DNA of 37,457 nt, taken from DATLFA01 sp039934635. Its GTDB lineage: Bacteria > Actinomycetota > Acidimicrobiia > Acidimicrobiales > WLNW01. Location: NCBI GenBank assembly GCA_039934635.1, contig JBDTLT010000029.1, positions 1 through 37,457 of the forward strand, given 5' to 3'. How positions within the stretch are numbered: position 1 is the first letter of the stretch; each line of letters starts with the position of its first letter. Shown here piece after piece: positions 31,628-37,457 of this stretch. The notes beneath the pieces are model-generated. The model did not search any database, was not told the origin of the DNA, and saw only the letters and a list, made by a program, of their open reading frames with translations. Position numbers and translations under genes: made by a program.

Positions 31628-33244
31628 ATGGATTGGGATATCGAAGCCGATGTCGTGGTCGTGGGGTCGGGTATGGCCGGCTGTGCGGCGGCGGTGACCG
31701 CGGCGAGCAAGGGCCTCTCGGTCGTCATGCTCGAGCGCAGTGATGAGCCGGGCGGCACGACAAAAGCATCGTCAGGTGAGTTCTGGATCCCGAACAATCG
31801 CTTCATGCGCGAGGACGGCCTCGAGGACCCCAAGGAGGACTGCCTTCGCTTCATGGCCAAGTACGCGTATCCGTATCTCTTCGATCCCCAGAGCCCGAAC
31901 TTCGGATTGCCGAAGGCGCAGTTCGATCTGCTCGAGACGTACTACGACCGAGGCAGTGAAGCCGTCGATCATCTGCTCGAGATCGGTGCGGTGCACTCGC
32001 GCTTCAGCCCCGACGCGTTGCCGGGCAAGTACGGCAAGCCGGAGTACAACGCCGATGACCCCGACAACCGCGCCCCGTTGGGACGCCATCTGCTGTCGCA
32101 GGGCGGCACGCACACGTCGGGCCAAGGTGAATACCTCATCGCGGGCTATCTCGAGTACGCAGAGGCACACGGTGTGCAGCTGAAGTTGAACCATCGGGTC
32201 GACTACGTGTTCCGTGATGACGACGGTCGTGTCCTCGGTGTCGGCGCGACGTACAAGGGCACGCCGGTTTCGGTCGGTGCCCGCAAGGGTCTCTTCTTCG
32301 GCTCGGGCGGGTTCCTGCGCGATCCCGAGCTTGCGGCGCGGCACCTGCCGGGAAAGGTGTACGGCGCGCTGTCGATCGAGACGAACACGGGCGACTTCCT
32401 CAAGTTGGCGACGGGTATGGGTGCCGCCATGGCCAATCTCCGTCACGCGTGGTGGGGCGAAGTGCCGATCCAGTGGGTGATCGACGATCCACGTCCGACG
32501 GGCATGAACTACTTCCCGTGGGGCGATTCGATGATCCACGTGAACCGCTTCGGTCATCGTGTCGTCAACGAGAAGGTCATCTACCACGAGCGGGCGCAGG
32601 TGCACTTCGCGTGGAACCCCACGGCCAAGGAGTACTCCAACAAGCTGCTCTTCATGATCTACGACGACGTGCTCGCCAACCTTCCGCACCACGATCACTT
32701 CGAGAAGATCCGCAAGCCATTGCCCGAGCCGGGTACATCGGCCAACTGGGTCATCTCGGGTAACACGTGGGACGAGCTCGCGACCAACGTGCAGGCCGAG
32801 CTCGAACGCCTGCACGCGCTCACCGGCGACCTGCGTCTCGCAGAGGACTTCGCCACCAACCTCAAGTCCACGGTGGCCCGCTTCAACGAGTTCGCCCGCA
32901 GCGGCAAGGATCTCGATTTCCGCCGCGGCGAGCAGACCATCGAGCGGCACTACTCGTTGCCGCTGCGCGAAGGTCTGGCGAACCCGACGATGGCCCCGAT
33001 CGCAGACGAGGGCCCCTACCACTGCATCATTCTCGGCGCCGCCGCGTTCGATACCTGCGGCGGCCCGGTCATCAACACCCGCAGTCAAGTCGTCGACACC
33101 GACGGCGAGCCCATCCCGGGTCTCTATGCCGCGGGCAACTGCGTGGCATCGGTTGCGGGACAGGCGTACTGGTCGGGCGGAACCACGCTCGGGAGCGCGC
33201 TCATCTTCGGCTATATCGCCGGCTGCGAGCTCGCTGATGCCTGA
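31628..33244 (+). CDS. FAD-dependent 3-ketosteroid Delta1-dehydrogenase-like oxidoreductase
   Basis: A 538-residue flavoprotein of the KstD/fumarate reductase family. The N-terminal FAD motif is VVVVGSGMAGCAAAVTAASKG, followed by GTTKASSGEFWIPNN. The C-terminal block ASVAGQAYWSGGTTLGSAL then IFGYIAG matches the KstD ending that carries the Tyr and Gly-rich FAD contacts. Such enzymes desaturate a carbon pair next to a ring ketone or acyl group. ATG at 31628 is preferred over GTG at 31622 because GGAG lies seven bases before it. It overlaps the mutase large-subunit gene by eight bases, an unusual partner for a KstD-like enzyme. The substrate is not necessarily a steroid. Confidence 0.87.
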   Translation: MDWDIEADVVVVGSGMAGCAAAVTAASKGLSVVMLERSDEPGGTTKASSGEFWIPNNRFMREDGLEDPKEDCLRFMAKYAYPYLFDPQSPNFGLPKAQFDLLETYYDRGSEAVDHLLEIGAVHSRFSPDALPGKYGKPEYNADDPDNRAPLGRHLLSQGGTHTSGQGEYLIAGYLEYAEAHGVQLKLNHRVDYVFRDDDGRVLGVGATYKGTPVSVGARKGLFFGSGGFLRDPELAARHLPGKVYGALSIETNTGDFLKLATGMGAAMANLRHAWWGEVPIQWVIDDPRPTGMNYFPWGDSMIHVNRFGHRVVNEKVIYHERAQVHFAWNPTAKEYSNKLLFMIYDDVLANLPHHDHFEKIRKPLPEPGTSANWVISGNTWDELATNVQAELERLHALTGDLRLAEDFATNLKSTVARFNEFARSGKDLDFRRGEQTIERHYSLPLREGLANPTMAPIADEGPYHCIILGAAAFDTCGGPVINTRSQVVDTDGEPIPGLYAAGNCVASVAGQAYWSGGTTLGSALIFGYIAGCELADA

Positions 33245-34916
33245 CTCTCCCCCCGACTGGCTGCTGCTCGCGGAGTGGCGAGAACGCTACGCGGCGCGGC
33301 TGGTTCCCGGAGAGACAGGCGCGGTCACGAACTCGGGCCTCGACGTCGACGCGCTGTACGGGCCCGACGGCGACGATCTGACCGAAGCCGGTCGCCGCGC
33401 GTACGGCGATCGCATCGGTACGCCGGGGGAGGCGCCGTTCACGCGCGGCATCTGGCCCGGCATGTATCGCGAACGACTATGGGTCATGGGGCAGTACTCG
33501 GGCGCGGCGTCGCCGAAGGCCACCAACGAACGCATCCGCTCGCTGCTCGCGGCCGGCCAGCGCGGTTTCTCGGTCGCACTCGACTTACCGACGCAAAATG
33601 GCCTCGACTCCGATCACGAACTCGCGCGCGGTGAGGTCGGCAAGGTGGGTGTGCCCATCGACAGCCGCGTCGACATGGAAGAGTTGCTCGAAGGCATCGA
33701 CCTCTCCAATGTGGCGCAGATTCGCACGACGGCCAACGCCATCGGTCCGCTCGCGGTCGCGCTGTTCGTGGTGGGCGCCGAAGCGCACGGCTATTCGCCG
33801 ACCGACTTCAAGGTGATGCTGCAGAACGACGTGCTCAAGGAGTACATCGCTCGTGGCACGTACGTGTTCCCGCCAGAGGCCGGCCTGCGATTCTCCGTCG
33901 ACGTCGTCGAGTACTGCAGCAAAGAGTTGCCGCACTGGGAGCCGATCGAGTTCTGCGGCTACCACATACGTGACAGCGGCAGCACTGCAGTGCAAGAGCT
34001 CGCAATCGCATTCGCGCACGGCCGCGCCTATATCGACGAGGCACTGCGCCGCGGCTTGACCATCGACGACTTCGCGCATTCGGCGTACCTCTTCCTGTCG
34101 GCCGATCTCGATCTCTTCGAGGAAGTCGCGAAGTTCCGCGCCGCTCGTCGCATCTGGCACGACCTCATCCGCAAGCAGTACGGCGCGACGAACCCCGACA
34201 GCTGGGCGGCGAAGATCTTCTGTTACACCCTCGGTGGGTCGCAGGTCGCCAAGGAGCCCGCCAACAACATCGCCCGCATCGCGTATCAGGCGCTGGCGGC
34301 GGTGCTCGGCGGGGTACAGACGCTGGCGACGTCGTCATACGACGAAGCGATCCAGCTGCCGAGCGACGAAGCAGTTCGCATCTCTTTGCGCACCCAACAG
34401 ATACTTGCCTACGAGACCGGCGTGACCCGCACGGCCGACCCGCTCGGCGGTTCGTATTTCGTCGAGGCGCTGACCGACGAGATCGAAAGAGCAGTGCTCG
34501 ACTACATGGCGTTGATCGAGGAGCACGGTGGCCCGCTTGCCGCGATCGAGTCCGGGTGGATCAGAGGTGAACTCGACGACGCGGCCTACAAGTTGGCGTG
34601 GGCCTTCGAGTCGGGCGCGCGCACACAAGTCGGCGTGAACCGATTCAGCACCACGGACGAAGACGTCACGTTCCGCGATCACCGCAGCACCGTCGAGACC
34701 GAACGCCTGCAGATCGAACGGGTGAAGGCGTTGCGCAGCAAGCGCGACAACACGGCGGTCGACCGATGCCTCGATCAGTTGCGCATCGACGCGCGCGCCG
34801 GCACCAACACTTTGCCGTCGGTGATCGACGCCATCCGCAATTACGCGACGGTTGGCGAGGTCTGCGGGGCGTTGGCGGATGTGTGGGGCCGTCATCGCGC
34901 GAGCAACCGTCTGTGA
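33237..34916 (+). CDS. Methylmalonyl-CoA mutase-type catalytic large subunit (split enzyme)
   Basis: A 559-residue TIM-barrel mutase subunit without a B12 domain. Segments FTRGIWPGMY, SVALDLPTQNGLDSDH, FCGYHIRDSGST and TRTADPLGGSYFVE are standard for the family. Specificity residues are readable by comparison with Propionibacterium mutase (Tyr89, Arg207, His244): Tyr87 in GQYSG, Arg206 in YIARGTY and His243 in GYH. Isobutyryl-CoA mutase has Phe and Gln at the first two places, 2-hydroxyisobutyryl-CoA mutase Ile and Gln. The Tyr/Arg pair therefore predicts a carboxylated substrate such as methylmalonyl-CoA or a larger homologue, despite the split form typical of the other group. Works with the B12 subunit at 30561-30977. 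Confidence 0.93.
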   Translation: MPDSPPDWLLLAEWRERYAARLVPGETGAVTNSGLDVDALYGPDGDDLTEAGRRAYGDRIGTPGEAPFTRGIWPGMYRERLWVMGQYSGAASPKATNERIRSLLAAGQRGFSVALDLPTQNGLDSDHELARGEVGKVGVPIDSRVDMEELLEGIDLSNVAQIRTTANAIGPLAVALFVVGAEAHGYSPTDFKVMLQNDVLKEYIARGTYVFPPEAGLRFSVDVVEYCSKELPHWEPIEFCGYHIRDSGSTAVQELAIAFAHGRAYIDEALRRGLTIDDFAHSAYLFLSADLDLFEEVAKFRAARRIWHDLIRKQYGATNPDSWAAKIFCYTLGGSQVAKEPANNIARIAYQALAAVLGGVQTLATSSYDEAIQLPSDEAVRISLRTQQILAYETGVTRTADPLGGSYFVEALTDEIERAVLDYMALIEEHGGPLAAIESGWIRGELDDAAYKLAWAFESGARTQVGVNRFSTTDEDVTFRDHRSTVETERLQIERVKALRSKRDNTAVDRCLDQLRIDARAGTNTLPSVIDAIRNYATVGEVCGALADVWGRHRASNRL

Positions 34917-34932
34917 GCGCACGACAGCGCAG

Positions 34933-34955
34933 TTCATGGTGCCCGACTCCACAAT
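34933..34955. promoter_or_regulatory. Operator-like site G (IclR promoter, distal)
   Basis: Right arm TCCACAAT (34948-34955) is identical to the reference arm; the left arm TTCATGGT matches 4 of 8 with the 7-base spacer. Its centre is 40 bases from that of site F, about four helical turns. Confidence 0.45.
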
Positions 34956-34972
34956 GAGAACGCTCGCGTCAA

Positions 34973-34995
34973 TATGTGGAACTGGTATCCTCCCC
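34973..34995. promoter_or_regulatory. Operator-like site F (IclR promoter, proximal)
   Basis: Left arm TATGTGGA (6 of 8) and right arm TCCTCCCC (4 of 8) with the 7-base spacer keep the TGGA-N7-TCC core. TATCCT (34986-34991) is at -12 to -7 from the GTG at 34998, suggesting a leaderless, autoregulated IclR gene. Confidence 0.5.
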
Positions 34996-34997
34996 GC

Positions 34998-35780
34998 GTG
35001 CCTGCCAACAAGAAGCCAAAAGTTGCCGAACGCAGCGCGCCCCGCGGTGCGCAAACGGTGCATCGAGCGTTGCAGATCCTCGAGACCTTCTCGCCGCGGC
35101 ATCCCGCGCTGGCGTTGGCCGAGTTGAGCACTGCAGTCGGTCTGACGGTGCCGACCACCCACCGTCTGTTGCGGGCGCTGCACGAAAAGGGTTTCGTCGT
35201 GCAAGACCCCAACACGAAGTTCTACAGCCTCGGCCCGTCGATCGTCCGCATGGCGGCGTTGGTCCAAGGCCGAGACGACGTCATCGTCGTCGCGCATCCG
35301 ACGATGGAACGACTGCGCGAGCTGAGCGGTGAGAGCGTCGGCTTTCACTGGCTCGTCGGTGACCGCCGCGTCTGCGTGCACGAACTCGTCAGCGATCATC
35401 CGTTGCGCATGGCCTCGGGCGTGGGCAACTGGTACCCGCTCGTTGCCGGCGCAGGAGGCAAGGCGATCCTTGCGTACGTCAGCGATGTGCGACTCGAGTC
35501 GATCCTTGCGAAGGCCGAGGGCTTCGACCCCGTCGCGCTGCCCAAGGCACTCGCAAAGGTGCGTGCCGACGGCTACGCGACGAGCCACGGCGAGACGGTC
35601 GAGGCGGCTGCCGCGATCGCCGTCGCGATTCGGCGCACGTCGGGCGAGGTGATCGGGGCGATCAACGTCACCGGTCCGTCGAACCGTCTCACCGCGGCCC
35701 GGCTCGTTGACCTGAGCGGTGCGCTCGTACAAGCGGGTCGCGAGGTCATGCGCCAACTCGGCCACGTCGAGACCGACTGA
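34998..35780 (+). CDS. IclR-family transcriptional regulator
   Basis: A 260-residue IclR protein. The N-terminal winged helix contains RALQILETF, LALAELSTAVGLTVPTTHRL and LHEKGFVVQD; the C-terminal effector domain includes PTMERLRELSGESVGF, LVAGAGGKAILAY and GEVIGAINVTGPSNRL. The GTG at 34998 (reading VPANKKPK) gives a basic N-terminus common in the family; the in-frame ATG at 34974 lies inside operator-like site F and is rejected. IclR regulators usually bind palindromes with TGGA/TCCA-like arms and respond to aromatic or acyl metabolites, which matches the repeated motif in this cluster. It is the only transcription factor in the window, and a TGATG overlap couples it to an SDR. Confidence 0.93.
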   Translation: MPANKKPKVAERSAPRGAQTVHRALQILETFSPRHPALALAELSTAVGLTVPTTHRLLRALHEKGFVVQDPNTKFYSLGPSIVRMAALVQGRDDVIVVAHPTMERLRELSGESVGFHWLVGDRRVCVHELVSDHPLRMASGVGNWYPLVAGAGGKAILAYVSDVRLESILAKAEGFDPVALPKALAKVRADGYATSHGETVEAAAAIAVAIRRTSGEVIGAINVTGPSNRLTAARLVDLSGALVQAGREVMRQLGHVETD

Positions 35781-36508
35781 TGTCCACCGATCGTGTCGCA
35801 GTCGTGACGGGGGCGGCGAGCGGCATCGGGCGCGCGCTCGTCGCCGAGTGTCAGCAGCGCGGCATGCGCGTGTTCCCGGCCGACATCGCCGGCGACCCCG
35901 CTGTCGACGTGTCGATACGCAGTGATGTCGACGCGTTCGCCCGTTCGGTTTTCGACCAGACCGACAACGTCGACTACGTCTTCAACAACGCCGGCGTCAT
36001 GCCCGTAGGCCCGCTCGTGGACACGCCCGACGCCGATTGGGCGCGCGTGATCGGCGTCAACGTGCTCGGAGTAATGCACGTAGTGCGGGCATTCACTCCG
36101 CACTTGCGAGTACAGGCGCGGCCGGGGCACATCGTCAATACCGCGTCGATGGCGGGCTTCGCCGCGCCGGTGGGTGCGGGATGCGGGGCCTACGCGGCAA
36201 CCAAGAGTGCGGTCGTATCGATATCCGAATCGCTCGCTCACGAGCTGCGGCCCGACGGCATCGGGGTGTCGGTCGTCTGCCCGAGCGGGGTCGCGACGCA
36301 GATCTTCGGCGCCAATCCGGCAATGCGGCCTCCCGCCGGATTGATGGATGCCGCGCACGCGGCCCGACTCATCCTCGAGGGTGTACTCGCGGGCCGGTTC
36401 TATGTCTTCACCCACACCGACGAGAGCGCGCGGGCGCGGCTCTTCGACCGTTGGGCCACCGTCGAGAGGGACTTCGTCGCCGCCACCGAGAGGGGACCAC
36501 AGTGTTGA
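35780..36508 (+). CDS. Short-chain dehydrogenase/reductase (SDR 3)
   Basis: A 242-residue SDR with TGAASGIG at the cofactor site, FPADIAG (Asp after the second strand, NAD-type), FNNAGVMPVG, NTASMAGFAAP with the catalytic Ser, and YAATKSAV with the Tyr/Lys pair. The C-terminus (RFYVFTHTDESARARLF, then DRW) resembles the group of SDRs often placed beside ring-degradation genes. Its ATG shares one base with the stop of the IclR gene (TGATG), and it overlaps the hydratase gene by seven bases, so regulator, SDR and lower-pathway genes form one operon. Confidence 0.9.
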   Translation: MSTDRVAVVTGAASGIGRALVAECQQRGMRVFPADIAGDPAVDVSIRSDVDAFARSVFDQTDNVDYVFNNAGVMPVGPLVDTPDADWARVIGVNVLGVMHVVRAFTPHLRVQARPGHIVNTASMAGFAAPVGAGCGAYAATKSAVVSISESLAHELRPDGIGVSVVCPSGVATQIFGANPAMRPPAGLMDAAHAARLILEGVLAGRFYVFTHTDESARARLFDRWATVERDFVAATERGPQC

Positions 36509-37287
36509 GTGACGCCATCCGGCGCGAGGCCGCCGATGCGCTGGCAACGGCCGAGAGCAATCGCTCGCCGATCGCCCGGCTCACCGAGACCTATCCGGGT
36601 ATCGAGGTCGAGGACGCGTACGAGATCCAGCGGTTGCAGATCGAGGACAAGTTGCGCGACGGTCGCGAGGTCCGCGGGTACAAGGCGGGTCTGTCGTCCA
36701 AAGCGATGCAGAAGATGATGGGCGTCGACGAACCCGACTATGGCCACCTCTTGTCGGACATGTTCGTCTTCGAGACCGACTCGGTCGCCACGGCCACCTT
36801 GTGCCAGCCCCGGGTCGAGTTCGAGGTCGCGTTCACGCTTGCCGACTCGTTGCCGACTCACGGTTGCACGGTCGCGGACGTGTTGCGGGCGACCGCGTTC
36901 GTAAGCCCGTCGATCGAGATCATCGACAGCCGATTCGATGGTTGGAACATCACCCTGTGCGACACCATCGCCGACAACGCCAGCTCGGCGCGCGTCGTAC
37001 TGGGCGGACGCCTGATGCGGCCGAGCGATATCGACCTTCGGCTGATCGGCGTGGTGGTGTCGCGTAACGGCGAGATCATCGATACCGGGGCGTCGGGCGC
37101 GGTACTGGGCAATCCCGCGACCGCCGTGGCGTGGTTGGCCAACAAGCTCGGCGGTTTCGGGGTGCGACTCGAGGCCGGTCAAGTGATCATGCCCGGCTCG
37201 TGCACGCGCGCCCACGATGTCGCCCCCGGCGATTCGATCGTGGCGGAGTTCGCACAACTCGGCGCCGTCAGCGTCCGTTTCCACTGA
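36502..37287 (+). CDS. 2-keto-4-pentenoate hydratase (HsaE/MhpD family)
   Basis: A 261-residue FAH-superfamily hydratase. Marks are YEIQRLQIEDKLRDG, VRGYKAGLSSKAMQKMMGV, EFEVAFTLAD with the metal-ligand Glu pair, PSIEIIDSRFDGW and the C-terminal VIMPGSCTRAHDVAPGDSI. The enzyme adds water to 2-hydroxypenta-2,4-dienoates from meta-ring cleavage, giving 4-hydroxy-2-oxo acids. GTG at 36502 is chosen because AGAGGGG lies a few bases before it; a TTG at 36505 would overlap the previous stop but is less favourable. It is followed by an acetaldehyde dehydrogenase start, so the hydratase-dehydrogenase(-aldolase) trio of meta-cleavage pathways begins here and runs off the window. Confidence 0.93.
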   Translation: MLSDAIRREAADALATAESNRSPIARLTETYPGIEVEDAYEIQRLQIEDKLRDGREVRGYKAGLSSKAMQKMMGVDEPDYGHLLSDMFVFETDSVATATLCQPRVEFEVAFTLADSLPTHGCTVADVLRATAFVSPSIEIIDSRFDGWNITLCDTIADNASSARVVLGGRLMRPSDIDLRLIGVVVSRNGEIIDTGASGAVLGNPATAVAWLANKLGGFGVRLEAGQVIMPGSCTRAHDVAPGDSIVAEFAQLGAVSVRFH

Positions 37288-37297
37288 AGGAGTGCAC

Positions 37298-37457
37298 GTG
37301 AGCAAGATCCCTGTCGCGATCGTGGGCTCCGGCAACATCGGCACCGATCTGATGTACAAGTTGTTGCGTTCAGCGGTCGTCGAGCCGCGTTGGATGATCG
37401 GGGTCGATCCCGACTCCGAAGGGTTGCGGCTGGCCGCAAAGGCCGGCCTCGAGGCGA
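37298..37457 (+). CDS. Acetaldehyde dehydrogenase (acylating), N-terminal part
   Basis: The first 53 codons of a gene cut by the right edge. The translation IPVAIVGSGNIGTDLMYKLL with a following MIGVDPDSEGLRLAAKAG matches the N-terminal Rossmann domain of HsaG/BphJ/MhpF-type acetaldehyde dehydrogenases, which convert the aldehyde from the lower-pathway aldolase into acyl-CoA. The GTG start is preceded by GAAGGAG five bases upstream. An aldolase gene would be expected next, outside the window. Confidence 0.9.
   Translation, partial: MSKIPVAIVGSGNIGTDLMYKLLRSAVVEPRWMIGVDPDSEGLRLAAKAGLEA

Noticed and set aside
34335..35765. 476-codon antisense frame opposite mutase and IclR genes
   Set aside because: No recognisable domain, and both plus-strand genes are unambiguous.
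1..37457. CRISPR arrays, insertion sequences, integrase or attachment sites
   Set aside because: No regularly spaced repeats, transposase-like frames or terminal inverted repeats were seen by reading the sequence.

Overview
The window is GC-rich, densely packed DNA with many GTG starts, 1-4 base gene overlaps and several genes that appear to lack a leader. Together with an F420-type luciferase-like oxidoreductase, an HsaA-like flavin monooxygenase, a KstD-like dehydrogenase, DUF35/thiolase pairs and an NDMA-type alcohol dehydrogenase, this points to a free-living actinobacterium. An Acidimicrobiia-like lineage would fit, but that placement is inferred from gene content only.

Left part (1-4690): the 3' end of a secreted sedolisin peptidase is translationally coupled to a two-gene module that occurs twice in tandem. 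Each copy is a zinc-ribbon, multi-pass PrsW-like membrane protein followed by a single-pass anchored protein. Both PrsW-like proteins have lost most of the family's catalytic residues.

Ro/Y RNA locus (4677-6845): a Ro60 orthologue (TROVE plus VWA) is read leftwards. Immediately upstream on the same strand lies a stretch that looks like a tRNA but has its halves in swapped order (T arm, capped acceptor stem, D arm), closed by a 9-bp terminal stem. This is the architecture of a YrlA-type bacterial Y RNA, not a tRNA gene.

Catabolic supercluster (6846 to the right edge): about 27 genes, mostly CoA-thioester and ring catabolism. They include an LLM oxidoreductase, three amidohydrolase-2 paralogues, two thiolase/DUF35 pairs, an old-yellow-enzyme/dienoyl-CoA-reductase-like flavoprotein, three SDRs, an HsaA-like monooxygenase, a cyclase-family hydrolase, an iron-ADH-fold protein lacking most metal ligands, two acyl-CoA ligases, a CapA-like phosphoesterase, a canonical thiolase, a Zn-ADH and a P450. 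They also include a split B12-dependent acyl-CoA mutase whose subunits flank a KstD-like dehydrogenase and an uncharacterised cysteine-containing protein, then an IclR regulator. At the right edge the lower meta-cleavage pathway begins (2-keto-4-pentenoate hydratase, then acylating acetaldehyde dehydrogenase). No ring-cleavage dioxygenase is visible, so the growth substrate remains unknown; a cyclic or branched carboxylic compound (steroid, terpenoid or alicyclic) is the best inference.

Regulation: seven places next to transcription-unit starts carry full or half matches to a palindrome with arms ATTGTGGA and TCCACAAT separated by 7 bases. Two lie in front of the IclR gene. In several sites the 7-base spacer contains the likely -10 element, and the start codon follows the right arm directly or within a few bases. 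This suggests one IclR-type regulon covering most of the cluster, partly with leaderless mRNAs.
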